DNA from: Agromyces atrinae
Lineage (GTDB): Bacteria > Actinomycetota > Actinomycetes > Actinomycetales > Microbacteriaceae
Length of the DNA: 64,000 nt
Direction: 5' to 3'
NCBI RefSeq assembly: GCF_013407835.1
Contig: NZ_JACCBI010000001.1
Location: 1 to 64,000 of the forward strand
Part shown: positions 36,786 to 47,654 of the stretch, piece after piece
Numbering within the stretch: position 1 is the stretch's first letter
Layout: each line of letters begins with the position of its first letter
The notes under the pieces: model-generated
The model's database searches: none
What the model was told of the DNA's origin: nothing
Seen by the model: the letters and a program-made list of their open reading frames with translations, nothing else
Position numbers and translations under genes: made by a program

Positions 36786-37513
36786 GTCCGCATCCTCGGG
36801 TGGGGCTTGATGGGGTCGGGTTTGCCCGGGGGAATCCGGGTTGTGAAGGTGCCGTCGGTGAGGTTCGTCGCGACGTCGTAGCGGTAGAGCATGGGAGGCC
36901 GGTGCGGCGTGCCCGCGAGGCGTTCGCCCGTGGCGGCGACGGTTCCCGTCGATTCGATCGTCCGGCGGAAGTTCGCGGGGTCGAGGGGCTTCTGGAGCAC
37001 GGCCTCGTAGACCTCGCGGAGCTGGGCGAGCGTGAACGTCTCGCCGAGGAAGGCGTGCGCGATGCGCGCGTACTCCATCTTCGTGCGGAGCCGCCAGAGG
37101 GCGTAGCCGATGATCGCGTTGTGGTCGAAGGCGAGTGCGGGGAGATCGTCGGCGGCGAACCACTGCACGTTCTCGCCGACGGCGGCGCGCTCGGCCTCGT
37201 CGGACTGCACGAGGGCCCAGTAGACGACCGAGATGACGCGGTCGCCGGGCGAGCGGTCGACGCCGCCGAAGGTATAGAGCTGTTCGAGGTATTTCGGAGC
37301 GAGTCCGGTGGTCGAGCGCAGGGTGCGGGCCGCGGCCGCCTCGAGTTCTTCGTCGGAGGGGAGCCAACCGCCGGGCAGCGCCCACTGGCCGAGGTGCGGG
37401 TCGCGGGTGCGGCGGACGAGCGGGGTCCAGAGTGTCGCGAGGCCGTCGTCATCGGTGCGCAGCGCGAAGATGACGGTCGAGACGGCCAGACGTGAGGCAC
37501 GTGCATCGCTCAT
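36782..37513 (-). CDS. nrtR: NrtR-type Nudix transcriptional regulator
   Basis: A 243-residue regulator with an N-terminal Nudix domain (about 5-150) and a C-terminal winged-helix region (about 160-240, with ARIAHAFLGETFTLAQLREVYEAVL and NFRRTIESTG). The Nudix box is degenerate: GGWLPSDEELEAAAARTLRSTTGL lacks the catalytic glutamates of the REUXEE motif, as is usual for NrtR. NrtR proteins repress NAD genes and are released by ADP-ribose. It is the first gene of the nad operon and overlaps nadA. Its own promoter contains the likely operator (37544-37580), so it should be autoregulated. The ribosome binding site is GGGGAGG. Confidence 0.93.
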   Translation of the reverse strand: MSDARASRLAVSTVIFALRTDDDGLATLWTPLVRRTRDPHLGQWALPGGWLPSDEELEAAAARTLRSTTGLAPKYLEQLYTFGGVDRSPGDRVISVVYWALVQSDEAERAAVGENVQWFAADDLPALAFDHNAIIGYALWRLRTKMEYARIAHAFLGETFTLAQLREVYEAVLQKPLDPANFRRTIESTGTVAATGERLAGTPHRPPMLYRYDVATNLTDGTFTTRIPPGKPDPIKPHPRMRT

Positions 37514-37543
37514 CGGAACCTCCCCTCGAACAACTAAAAGTCA

Positions 37544-37595
37544 GAGTGACACTAAGTTCGGATTCATCTTAGGGTCACTCGTACCCGAAGTCCAA
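37544..37595 (-). promoter_or_regulatory. nad operon promoter with NrtR-like operator
   Basis: On the minus strand TTGGAC (37590-37595) and TAAGAT (37566-37571) are spaced 18 bases, a good promoter for the nad operon. A 13-bp inverted repeat with one mismatch (GAGTGACACTAAG at 37544-37556; CTTAGGGTCACTC at 37568-37580; 11-base spacer) covers the -10 and the start point. A second imperfect palindrome of the same half-site (37532-37558) overlaps it. This is the best candidate for the NrtR binding site. Confidence 0.75.
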
Positions 37596-37611
37596 TCCCG
37601 CCGTGTTCGCA

Positions 37612-37684
37612 ATTCAGGAGTGGAGCGGCGCGTCGAGGTGACTGAGTGCGCAGGAGGCCTCGCGACACGAATGCGGGCCTGAAT
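37612..37684. repeat. 73-bp interspersed inverted-repeat element, copy 2
   Basis: Bounded by ATTCAGG and CCTGAAT with an exact total of 73 bp, as for the copy at 3534-3606. The outer pairing extends to 14 of 15 bases (TGTTCGCAATTCAGG with CCTGAATTGCGCACA). It lies between the nad promoter and the gcv promoter. Confidence 0.55.
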
Positions 37685-37719
37685 TGCGCACAGGGCGAGG
37701 GGTGTGCGAGGGCGACTGG

Positions 37720-37725
37720 TAGGCT
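37720..37725 (+). promoter_or_regulatory. -10 box (TAGGCT) for the gcv operon
   Basis: TAGGCT lies about 30 bp upstream of the first glycine aptamer, where the gcv transcript should start. I found no good -35. Confidence 0.5.
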
Positions 37726-37756
37726 CGCCGGACAACCTCATATCGGGCCCATGACG

Positions 37757-37923
37757 CGTCGCGGGAGAGTCGGATCAACCGACACCGAAGGAGCAAGCCT
37801 CCCCGCCAATCTCTCAGGTCACTTCACCGCGACGACCAGGCCACTCTGAAAAGTGGATGCTCCGGCATCCCGCCCATGGTGAAAGCGCTCGCGCGTGAAA
37901 CTCTCAGGCTCATGACAGAGGGG
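37757..37923 (+). ncRNA. Tandem glycine riboswitch
   Basis: Two glycine aptamers lie in tandem in the gcvT leader. The first (about 37761-37820) has GGGAGAGT, the conserved CACCGAAGGAGCAAGCCTCC core and the closing CTCTCAGG. The second (about 37841-37920) has CACTCTGAAAAGTGG, a variable stem, and GCGTGAAACTCTCAGGCT, closed by CTCTG/CAGAG. Glycine riboswitches of this kind turn on glycine cleavage genes when glycine is abundant. The following hairpin is the expression platform. Confidence 0.93.
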
Positions 37924-37973
37924 GAGTTCTCGAACGGCGATCGTGCCGTGCATTCCTGCACCCTGGAGAACTC
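37924..37973 (+). promoter_or_regulatory. Expression-platform hairpin that hides the gcvT ribosome binding site
   Basis: GAGTTCTC (37924-37931) is a perfect complement of GAGAACTC (37966-37973). The second arm contains the ribosome binding site (GGAG, 37965-37968) and ends at the base before the gcvT GTG. When formed, it would block initiation. The first arm begins three bases after the second aptamer, so aptamer folding could decide whether it forms. Confidence 0.75.
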
Positions 37974-39104
37974 GTGACCGATAGATTCAGCCCGCTCCAC
38001 GACATCCATCGTGCCGCCGGCGCCGCATTCACCGACTTCGGGGGATGGCAGATGCCCGTGCGGTACTCGAGCGATCTCGCCGAGCACCACGCCGTCCGCT
38101 CCGCCGCAGGACTCTTCGACATCTCGCACATGGCCGAGTTCCTCGTCGGCGGCCCCGGGGCCGGCGCGTTCCTCGACTACGCCCTCGCGGGCAAGCTCTC
38201 CGCCATCGCGGTCGGCAAGGCGAAGTACAGCCTGCTCCTCGCCGAGACGGGCGGCATCATCGACGACCTCGTCGTCTACCGCCTCGCCGACGAGCGTTTC
38301 CTCGTCGTCGCGAACGCGGGCAATCGCGAACCCGTCGCCGAAGCGCTCGAGCAGCGTGCTCCCGGCTTCGACGTGCGCATCGCCGACCAGAGCGACCAGC
38401 TCGCGCTCGTCGCCGTGCAGGGTCCTGCCTCGCGCGGCATCCTCGAGTCGATCGCGGAGATCACCGAGCTCGGCACGCCGCTCGCCGATCTGCCCTACTA
38501 CGCGATCACCGAGGCGTTCTTCAGCGGTCGACCCCTCCTCGTCGCCCGCACCGGCTACACGGGTGAAGACGGCTTCGAGCTGTACATCCACGTCGAGGCC
38601 GCCTCCTACCTCTGGAACGCGCTCGTCGAAGCGGGCGAGCCCGTCGGCCTCGTCCCGGCCGGCCTCGCCGCGCGCGACACGCTCCGCCTCGAGGCGGGCA
38701 TGCCGCTCTACGGTCACGAGCTCTCGATCGAGACGCTCCCCGTGCAGGCCGGCCTCGGCCGCGTCGTCGCGCTCTCGAAGGAGGGCGACTTCGTCGGTCG
38801 TTCGGGCATCGAGGCCGGTCCGGCCGACGGCGCGCGCGTGCTCGTGGGGCTCGCCGCCGAGGGGCGTCGCGCGGGGCGCGCGGGCTACGCGGTGGTCGAG
38901 ACGGATGACGGCAGCGGGGCCGTCGTCGGAGAGATCACGAGCGGTGCCCTGTCGCCGACCCTCGGCCATCCGATCGCCATGGCGTTCGTCGACGAGCGCG
39001 TCGCGAGCCCCGGCACCACCCTGTACCTCGACGTTCGCGGAACGCTCATCCCGGCATCCGTCGTCGCCCTTCCCTTCTACACGCGAGCCAAGGAGTCCTC
39101 ATGA
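37974..39104 (+). CDS. gcvT: Glycine cleavage system T protein (aminomethyltransferase)
   Basis: GcvT releases ammonia from the aminomethyl-lipoyl arm of GcvH and transfers the C1 unit to tetrahydrofolate. The 376-residue protein has the typical [24 protein letters not shown] opening ([10 protein letters not shown]), [45 protein letters not shown] and [21 protein letters not shown]. The GTG start is set by the abutting regulatory hairpin and its GGAG. Its stop overlaps the gcvH ATG by 4 bp. Controlled by the glycine riboswitch at 37757. Confidence 0.97.
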   Translation: MTDRFSPLHDIHRAAGAAFTDFGGWQMPVRYSSDLAEHHAVRSAAGLFDISHMAEFLVGGPGAGAFLDYALAGKLSAIAVGKAKYSLLLAETGGIIDDLVVYRLADERFLVVANAGNREPVAEALEQRAPGFDVRIADQSDQLALVAVQGPASRGILESIAEITELGTPLADLPYYAITEAFFSGRPLLVARTGYTGEDGFELYIHVEAASYLWNALVEAGEPVGLVPAGLAARDTLRLEAGMPLYGHELSIETLPVQAGLGRVVALSKEGDFVGRSGIEAGPADGARVLVGLAAEGRRAGRAGYAVVETDDGSGAVVGEITSGALSPTLGHPIAMAFVDERVASPGTTLYLDVRGTLIPASVVALPFYTRAKESS

Positions 39105-39496
39105 CCGACACGAACGCCCTGAAGTACACCGACGAACACGAGTGGATCCTCGTCGACGAAGACCCCGCGGTCGCCGTCGATGCGGGCAGCGTCGTCGTGG
39201 GCATCACCGACTACGCCGCCGACAAGCTCGGTGACGTCGTGTTCGTCGACCTCCCCGCCGTCGGCACGGCCGTCACCGCGGGCAGCGTCATCGGCGAGAT
39301 CGAGTCGACGAAGTCGGTCGGCGAGCTGTTCGCTCCGGTCGACGGCACGATCGTCGAGGCGAACCAGGCCGTCATCGACAGCCCCGAGCTCGTGAACTCC
39401 GACCCGTTCGGAGAGGGCTGGCTGCTGAAGATCGCCGTCGCCGAGCTGCCCGAGCTGCTCACGCGCGAGCAGTACACCGCCATCACGGGGGAGTGA
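39101..39496 (+). CDS. gcvH: Glycine cleavage system H protein
   Basis: GcvH carries the lipoyl arm that shuttles the aminomethyl group between P, T and L proteins. The 131-residue protein has the conserved [28 protein letters not shown] and the lipoylation site K71 in [18 protein letters not shown]. It sits between gcvT (4 bp overlap) and gcvP (10 bp gap). The L protein (dihydrolipoamide dehydrogenase) is not in the window, as usual. Confidence 0.97.
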   Translation: MTDTNALKYTDEHEWILVDEDPAVAVDAGSVVVGITDYAADKLGDVVFVDLPAVGTAVTAGSVIGEIESTKSVGELFAPVDGTIVEANQAVIDSPELVNSDPFGEGWLLKIAVAELPELLTREQYTAITGE

Positions 39497-39506
39497 ACGC
39501 CACACG

Positions 39507-42383
<2,877 letters not shown>

Positions 42384-42420
42384 CCGGCATCCCCACGGGC
42401 CTTGCGCCCCACCCGAACCA

Positions 42421-42485
42421 CAGTCTCGGCGTCACGAATGTGCTGTTCGCGGCTCGCGAGCAGCACATTCGTGACGCCGAGACTG
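42421..42485. repeat. Long palindrome with perfect 25-bp arms between gcvP and the peroxiredoxin gene
   Basis: Arms 42421-42445 (beginning CAGTCTCGGCGTCACGAATG) and 42461-42485 are exact complements. The 15-base centre is itself almost palindromic (TTCGCGGCTCGCGAG), so nearly all 65 bases can pair. It separates convergent genes and can act as a bidirectional terminator. The perfect arms, which are longer than a terminator needs, make a dispersed palindromic element likely. Confidence 0.8.
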
Positions 42486-42513
42486 CTTCGGGGGTGCCGA
42501 GAGTCGGCCAGGG

Positions 42514-42996
42514 TCAGGGGGAGACGAGGGCGAGCTGGTCGTGGAGCGCGTCGACGCTCGACCAGTGCACGCCGAGGATGCCGACGCGCTTCCAGCGCAC
42601 CACTCCGTCGGCGTCGATGAGGAACTCCGAGCGGCGCGTGCCGACTCCCGCGAGGCTCACGCCGTAGGCGGAGACGACCGAGCCGGTCTCGTCGGCGAGG
42701 AGCGGCAGCTCGAGGCCTTCCTTCCGCGCGAAGTGCTCGTGGCTCACGACGTCCTGGCGGCTGACCGCCCAGACCTCGGCGCCGAGTGCGCTGAGCGAAC
42801 CGAGCCCCGAGCTGTACTCGCAGAGCTGGGCGGTGCATCCGGGCGTCTCGTCGCCGGGGTAGAAGACGAGCAGGAGCGGATGACCTCGGTGGGCGGAGAG
42901 CGTGTACTCCCCACGCACCGGGCGGCCGTCCTTCAGGACGGTTCCGGGCAAAGTGAAATCAGGGGCGATCGATCCGATCGCGGGCGACGCGGCCAT
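42514..42996 (-). CDS. Peroxiredoxin (Bcp/AhpC-TSA type)
   Basis: A 160-residue thiol peroxidase. APDFTLPGTVLKDG, LLLVFYPGDETPGCTAQLCEYSS with the peroxidatic cysteine in the usual PxxxTxxC-like setting (GDETPGC), and the C-terminal GVGTRRSEFLIDADGVVRWKRVG are of the Bcp (PrxQ) type. A second cysteine five residues later (C-TAQL-C) is the usual resolving cysteine of this group. It reduces hydrogen and alkyl peroxides with thioredoxin. Start at 42994-42996; a slightly longer start is possible. Convergent with gcvP. Confidence 0.93.
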   Translation of the reverse strand: MAASPAIGSIAPDFTLPGTVLKDGRPVRGEYTLSAHRGHPLLLVFYPGDETPGCTAQLCEYSSGLGSLSALGAEVWAVSRQDVVSHEHFARKEGLELPLLADETGSVVSAYGVSLAGVGTRRSEFLIDADGVVRWKRVGILGVHWSSVDALHDQLALVSP

Positions 42997-43034
42997 GGAT
43001 GACACATTACGCCCGTTTTCGGAGGTGTCGGCCG

Positions 43035-43829
43035 TCAGCCCGTCGCGCCGAAAATGCCCGGCCACCAGGCCAGCGCGAGGGGGTAGCCGATGAACGAGAG
43101 CATGTCGAGGATCCAGTGCGCGACGACGAGCGGCATCGTGCGACCCCAGCGGGCGTAGCACCAGCCGAACACGACGCCCATCGCGACGTTGCCGAAGAAC
43201 GGTCCGATGCCCTGGTAGAGGTGGTAGCTGCCGCGGAGGACGGCGCTCGAGAGGATGATCGTCCACTTCGAGAAGCCGAGCTCCGAGAGCCTCGTGAAGA
43301 GATATCCGACGACGATGATCTCCTCCGTGAGGGCCGCCCGCAGCGCGGAGAGCACGAGGATCGGCACCGTCCACCAGAAGGCGTCGAGGGGAGCGGGCAC
43401 GACGGCGACCGTGATGCCCGCGAGGCGACCCACGGTGTACAGCGCGATGCCGGGGATCCCGATGACGGCGACGAGGAGCACGCCCGATCCGATGTCGCGC
43501 CCCGGCCGGGTGAGGTCGAATCCGATGCGGCGGAACGCGCTCTGACCGGGCCGCCAGAGCAGGTACAGCACGAGGGCGACGGCGAAGAGGGCGAAGAAGA
43601 TGGAGAGGAACTGATACGTGAAGTCGAGCCATTCGCGGCTGTCGCGCGACTGGTTGATCGACGCCGATTGGTCGGCGAGAGGCGTCTCGTCGGTGAGCCG
43701 CGACACGATCGACACGATCGAGTACACGGCGGACGCGCCGAGCGAGAGGCCGAGCACGATCGCGATCTCGACCCAGAGGCGTCGGCGCTCGGCGGGTTCG
43801 CGCACGACTGTTGCGTTCGTCATCGACAT
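43035..43829 (-). CDS. CPBP family intramembrane metalloprotease
   Basis: A 264-residue membrane protein of the CPBP (CAAX protease and bacteriocin-processing) family. About seven hydrophobic segments are visible. The three active-site motifs are present in order: ALTEEIIVVGYLFTRL (Glu-Glu), LRGSYHLYQG (His) and VVAHWILDM (His/Asp). Such enzymes cut within membranes; in bacteria they act in immunity to bacteriocins or in prenyl-like processing, and the substrate here is unknown. The start could be the ATG at 43829 or the one at 43823. It is transcribed away from the ABC importer operon. Confidence 0.88.
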   Translation of the reverse strand: MSMTNATVVREPAERRRLWVEIAIVLGLSLGASAVYSIVSIVSRLTDETPLADQSASINQSRDSREWLDFTYQFLSIFFALFAVALVLYLLWRPGQSAFRRIGFDLTRPGRDIGSGVLLVAVIGIPGIALYTVGRLAGITVAVVPAPLDAFWWTVPILVLSALRAALTEEIIVVGYLFTRLSELGFSKWTIILSSAVLRGSYHLYQGIGPFFGNVAMGVVFGWCYARWGRTMPLVVAHWILDMLSFIGYPLALAWWPGIFGATG

Positions 43830-44118
43830 CCGAACATTTTTGCACCACCGCCGCTCGAACCTGCGCATCCGTTGCGTTTCGAGCCGGTGGGGCGGTGCGA
43901 GAGATGAGAGATCCCCGACTATGAAGTCGCAATAATCGTGCATTTCGCCGCACAAATTCGCACAATCGTGATCTCAACGACAAGATCCTGCGATGAGCGT
44001 TACTACTCGGTAACGAAATCCGACGTCGTTTGGCCCGCGCTCGGCACCCGCTTAGGGTCTACGTATTGCTATCGGTGGGCACTATCCTGCCCGCCAGCAT
44101 TTCATTCAGGAGGAACAA
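43830..44118. other. Divergent intergenic region upstream of the peptide ABC importer
   Basis: These 289 bp are distinctly less GC-rich than the neighbourhood. AATCGTG occurs twice, at 43933 and 43964, with GCACAA repeated in between (direct spacing about ten bases). The opp promoter (44030-44058) and the AGGAGG ribosome binding site for the SBP gene are also here. The repeats may bind a regulator of the importer. Confidence 0.5.
44030..44058 (+). promoter_or_regulatory. Promoter candidate for the peptide ABC operon
   Basis: TTGGCC (44030-44035) and TAGGGT (44053-44058) are spaced 17 bases. Transcription would begin near 44065, giving a leader of about 54 bases that ends in AGGAGG before the GTG at 44119. 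Confidence 0.45.
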
Positions 44119-45921
44119 GTGAGATTCAAGAGTCAGGGATCGCGACGGGTGGGCGTTGCGCTCGCCGTCGCCGGCGTCTCCGTGCTCGCGCTCGCCGCGT
44201 GCACGACCGACCCCAATACTTCTGGTGGCGGTGAGGCCGGTGACACGATCACGGTCGCCGTTACGAACGAGGCCACCTCGTTCAACAGCTCCACGCCGCA
44301 GGGCAACCTCGACACCAACGGAATGATCCAGTACCTCACGGGTACGACGGGTACCTCCGGCGGCGCGAGCCTCGGCGGCTTCTACACGCTCGACAGCGAG
44401 TTCCAGATCGTCCACAACGACAGCATCGGCTCGTTCGAGAAGATCTCCGACGACCCCCTGACGGTCGAATACAAGCTCAACGAGGGCCTCAAGTGGTCCG
44501 ACGGCGAGCCCATCACCGCTGACGACATGCTCGTCGCGTGGGCCATCGGCTCCGGCTACTACGACGACGCGACGCTCGACGCCGCGACCGGCGAGGTCTC
44601 GAGCGGAACGCAGTACTTCACGCTCGCCGGCAGCACCGACGGTCTCGACACCACCGCGTTCCCCGAGTTCGGTGACGACGGTCTCTCGATGACCATCACC
44701 TACGGCGCTCCGTTCGTCGACTGGGAGCTCGGCAACATGCTCGACAAGCCGGCTCACGTGCTTGCCGACAAGGCCGGCGTCTCGCTCGAGGAGTTCGTCC
44801 AGACCCTGAAGGACACCCCCCAGGGTGACCCGGCCGCTCCGGTCGAGGCCAACCCCGTCATCAAGGCGGCGGCCGACTTCTGGAACACCGGCTACGACTT
44901 CACGTCGTTCCCCGAAGACGAGTCGCTCCTCGTCGCCAGCGGCCCGTTCGTCGTCTCGGCGTACACGCCCAACCAGTCGCTCACGTTCTCGAAGAACCCC
45001 GAGTACAAGGGTGCTGACGAGCCTGCCTACGAGGAGCTCGTGCTGCGCTTCATCGGCGACTCGAACGCTCAGGTCACGGCCCTCCAGAACGGTGAGGTCA
45101 ACGTGATCTACCCGCAGGCCTCCGCCGACACGCTCACCGCGCTCGAGAACGCGAACCTCGAGGTCCTCGAGGGCGACCAGCTCTCGTACGACCACCTCGA
45201 CCTGAACTTCGGCTCGCCCGTCTTCCAGGACCCGGTCGTCCGCGAGGCGTTCCTCAAGACCATCCCGCGTCAGCAGATCCTCGAGTCGATCGTCACCCCG
45301 GTCAACCCGAGCGCTGAGGTCCTGAACTCGCAGATCTTCGTGCCGGCCAACCCCGAGTACACGGACTCTGTCGCTGCGAGCGGCTACGACGCCTTCGCCG
45401 AGCCCGACATCGAGGGCGCCAAGGCCCTCCTCGCCGGTGCGACCCCGACGGTCCGCATCCTCTACAACACCGAGAACCCGAACCGTGTCGACTCGTTCCA
45501 GGCCATCCAGGCCTCGGCAGCTGAGGCCGGCATCACGGTCGTCGACGCCGGATCGCCCGACTGGGGCTCGCTGCTCCCCGGTGGCGACTACGACGCCGCG
45601 ATCTTCGGTTGGATCTCGCCGGGCGCCGGTAACGCCGCTCTCGCGCAGATCTTCAAGACCGGTGGTGGTGGAAACTACAACAAGTACACCAACGCCCAGG
45701 TCGACGCCCTCGTCGACCAGGCGCAGACCGAGCTCGACACCGACGCCCTGAGCCAGCTGAAGATCGAGATCGACGCGTTCACGGCGCAGGACTTCTACGG
45801 TCTGCCGCTGTTCCAGTCGCCTGGTCTCTTCGCCTCGAACGGCTCTGTTGACGGCCTCGAGTTCTTCGGTAACCAGACCGGTGTGGTCTGGAACGCCCAG
45901 AAGTGGACGATCGCGGAGTAA
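44119..45921 (+). CDS. Peptide-type ABC transporter substrate-binding lipoprotein
   Basis: A 600-residue extracellular solute-binding protein of family 5 (oligopeptide/dipeptide type). A lipoprotein signal peptide ends in LALAAC with C28 as the lipid-bearing residue. VEYKLNEGLKWSDGEPITADDMLVAW is the family signature region, and FVVSAYTPNQSLTFSKNPEYKG and AQVTALQNGEVNVIYPQA follow. It delivers peptides or similar solutes to the permeases encoded downstream. A strong hairpin 28 bp after the stop probably sets a higher mRNA level for this gene than for the rest of the operon. GTG start with AGGAGG. Confidence 0.93.
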   Translation: MRFKSQGSRRVGVALAVAGVSVLALAACTTDPNTSGGGEAGDTITVAVTNEATSFNSSTPQGNLDTNGMIQYLTGTTGTSGGASLGGFYTLDSEFQIVHNDSIGSFEKISDDPLTVEYKLNEGLKWSDGEPITADDMLVAWAIGSGYYDDATLDAATGEVSSGTQYFTLAGSTDGLDTTAFPEFGDDGLSMTITYGAPFVDWELGNMLDKPAHVLADKAGVSLEEFVQTLKDTPQGDPAAPVEANPVIKAAADFWNTGYDFTSFPEDESLLVASGPFVVSAYTPNQSLTFSKNPEYKGADEPAYEELVLRFIGDSNAQVTALQNGEVNVIYPQASADTLTALENANLEVLEGDQLSYDHLDLNFGSPVFQDPVVREAFLKTIPRQQILESIVTPVNPSAEVLNSQIFVPANPEYTDSVAASGYDAFAEPDIEGAKALLAGATPTVRILYNTENPNRVDSFQAIQASAAEAGITVVDAGSPDWGSLLPGGDYDAAIFGWISPGAGNAALAQIFKTGGGGNYNKYTNAQVDALVDQAQTELDTDALSQLKIEIDAFTAQDFYGLPLFQSPGLFASNGSVDGLEFFGNQTGVVWNAQKWTIAE

Positions 45922-45949
45922 TGTAATTCGGCACCGTCCAATTCGACGG

Positions 45950-45982
45950 GGAGGCGCCGGGCCGTTTCGGCCCGGCGTCTCC
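45950..45982 (+). terminator. Hairpin between the SBP and first permease genes
   Basis: A 14-bp stem (45950-45963 with 45969-45982, one G-T wobble) closes a five-base loop (GTTTC). It lies between the SBP gene and its permeases in the same operon. It could be a partial terminator or a 3' stabiliser; both give excess binding protein over permease. Confidence 0.75.
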
Positions 45983-46065
45983 GCTGGACTGGCAGTGCTT
46001 TCGTTAGCTCTTCTTCGACCCCGGCTCAGGGCCCACAAGGCCGTGCGCCACGAGGTGCAACGCCC

Positions 46066-47607
46066 ATGGCGACATACATCCTGAGGCGCATCGGCGTCTC
46101 CATCCTCATTCTTCTCGCGGCGTCGTTCATCATGTACGTCCTCGCTGCGAACTCCGGCGACCCGCTGAAAGACCTTCGCGGCGGCAACGCCGCGAACGAG
46201 GCTCAGCTCATCGCCGCGCGCGTCCAAGCGCTCGACCTCGATGTCCCCGCACCGTTGCGGTGGTTCCTCTGGCTCGGTGGCGCGGCGCAGTGCCTCATCC
46301 CGTTCGCCGACTCGTGCGACCTGGGCCTCACGCTCAGCAACGCGCCCGTCGCGACGATCCTGCCGACGGCGATGGTCTCCACGCTCCAGCTCGTGACCGT
46401 CGCCACCGTCGCCGCGATCCTGCTCGGAGTCGTCGTCGGCATCGTCACGGCGCTCCGCCAGTACAGCGGATTCGACCTCGCGACGACGTTCCTTAGCTTC
46501 TTCCTCTTCTCGCTCCCGTCGTTCCTCGTCGCGGTGCTCCTCAAGGAGTTCATCGCCCTCGGGTTCAACGACTTCCTCCAAGCGGGCCCGGTCATCCCAC
46601 CGGCGGCGATCATCGTCATCGCGCTCATCGCCGGTCTCATCTGGCAGGTGCTCATCGGCGGCGCACTGAGGCGTCGACTGATCGTGTTCGGAGCGTCGAC
46701 GCTGGCCACGGCGGCCGTGCTGTTCTACGTCTCCGCCACCGAGTGGTTCCTCTACCCGGGTCTCGGCCCGATCGGTCTCCTCGTGCTCATCGCGGGTGTC
46801 GCGGTCGTCACGACGATCCTCGTGTCGGGGCTCGCGAACAAGAAGGCGCTCCTCACGGCCGGCATCGGCGCCGTGCTCGTGTACGTCTCGTACTTCGTGC
46901 TGCAGAACCTCTTCAACATCTCGAGCATCTGGACGCTCATCTTCATCTTCGTCGCGGCCGTCGTGCTCGGCGGAGTGATCGGCTTCTTCCTCGGCGGCAA
47001 CGACCGCGGCCAGGCGATCCGAGCCGGAGCGATCACGACGGGCATCAGCATGCTGCTCGTCTTCCTCGACCGGTTCATGCAGGCGTGGCCCGACTACGTC
47101 AACAGCTCGCGCATCAACGGGCGCCCGATCGCGACTGTCGGCTCGCAGACGCCCGGCTTCTCGGGCGACGTGTGGATGACCGGTATCGACTCGTTCACGC
47201 ACCTGCTGCTGCCGACGATCGCGCTCCTCCTCATCTCGTTCGCGCAGTACACCCGGTACGCGCGTGCGGGCCTCCTCGAGGTGCTGAACCAGGACTACAT
47301 CCGTACGGCCCGAGCCAAGGGTCTGCCGGAGCGCACCGTCATCATGCGCCACGCCTTCCGCAACATGCTCATCCCGATCGCGACGATCGTCGCGACCGAC
47401 GTCGGTGCGCTGCTCGGTGGCGCGGTCATCACGGAACGCGTCTTCGCGATCAGCGGAATGGGCAACCTCTTCGCGACGTCGCTCGGCCGCACCGACCTCA
47501 ACCCGGTGATGGGCTACTTCATCGTCATCGCGATCGTCGCCATCACGTTCAACTTCCTCGCCGACCTCGCGTACGCCGCGCTCGACCCGAGAGTGAGAGT
47601 GCGATGA
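46066..47607 (+). CDS. Peptide-type ABC transporter permease (OppB-like) with a membrane insertion
   Basis: A 513-residue permease, much longer than the ~310-340 residues of usual OppB/DppB proteins. The N-terminal ILRRIGVSILILLAASFIMYVLA and the C-terminal EAA loop (RTARAKGLPERTVIMRHAFRNMLIP) are standard. Between about residues 175 and 350 an extra segment with several hydrophobic stretches is inserted (for example VLIGGALRRRLIVFGASTLA and ALLTAGIGAVLVYVSYFVL), which would add membrane helices. The core halves fit a single ABC permease with an accessory domain. It ends in a 4-bp overlap with a 16-codon micro-ORF. Confidence 0.9.
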   Translation: MATYILRRIGVSILILLAASFIMYVLAANSGDPLKDLRGGNAANEAQLIAARVQALDLDVPAPLRWFLWLGGAAQCLIPFADSCDLGLTLSNAPVATILPTAMVSTLQLVTVATVAAILLGVVVGIVTALRQYSGFDLATTFLSFFLFSLPSFLVAVLLKEFIALGFNDFLQAGPVIPPAAIIVIALIAGLIWQVLIGGALRRRLIVFGASTLATAAVLFYVSATEWFLYPGLGPIGLLVLIAGVAVVTTILVSGLANKKALLTAGIGAVLVYVSYFVLQNLFNISSIWTLIFIFVAAVVLGGVIGFFLGGNDRGQAIRAGAITTGISMLLVFLDRFMQAWPDYVNSSRINGRPIATVGSQTPGFSGDVWMTGIDSFTHLLLPTIALLLISFAQYTRYARAGLLEVLNQDYIRTARAKGLPERTVIMRHAFRNMLIPIATIVATDVGALLGGAVITERVFAISGMGNLFATSLGRTDLNPVMGYFIVIAIVAITFNFLADLAYAALDPRVRVR

Positions 47608-47654
47608 CCGAGACGACAGCCGGCATGACCTACGCGAGCGAGGTGCTCCGATGA
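47604..47654 (+). CDS. 16-codon micro-ORF bridging the two permease genes
   Basis: ATG ACC GAG ... CGA TGA encodes MTETTAGMTYASEVLR. Its ATG overlaps the stop of the OppB-like gene (ATGA) and its TGA overlaps the ATG of the OppC-like gene (ATGA). Both overlaps are exact 4-bp coupling junctions. It probably carries ribosomes from one gene to the next; the peptide itself need not have a function. Confidence 0.5.
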   Translation: MTETTAGMTYASEVLR

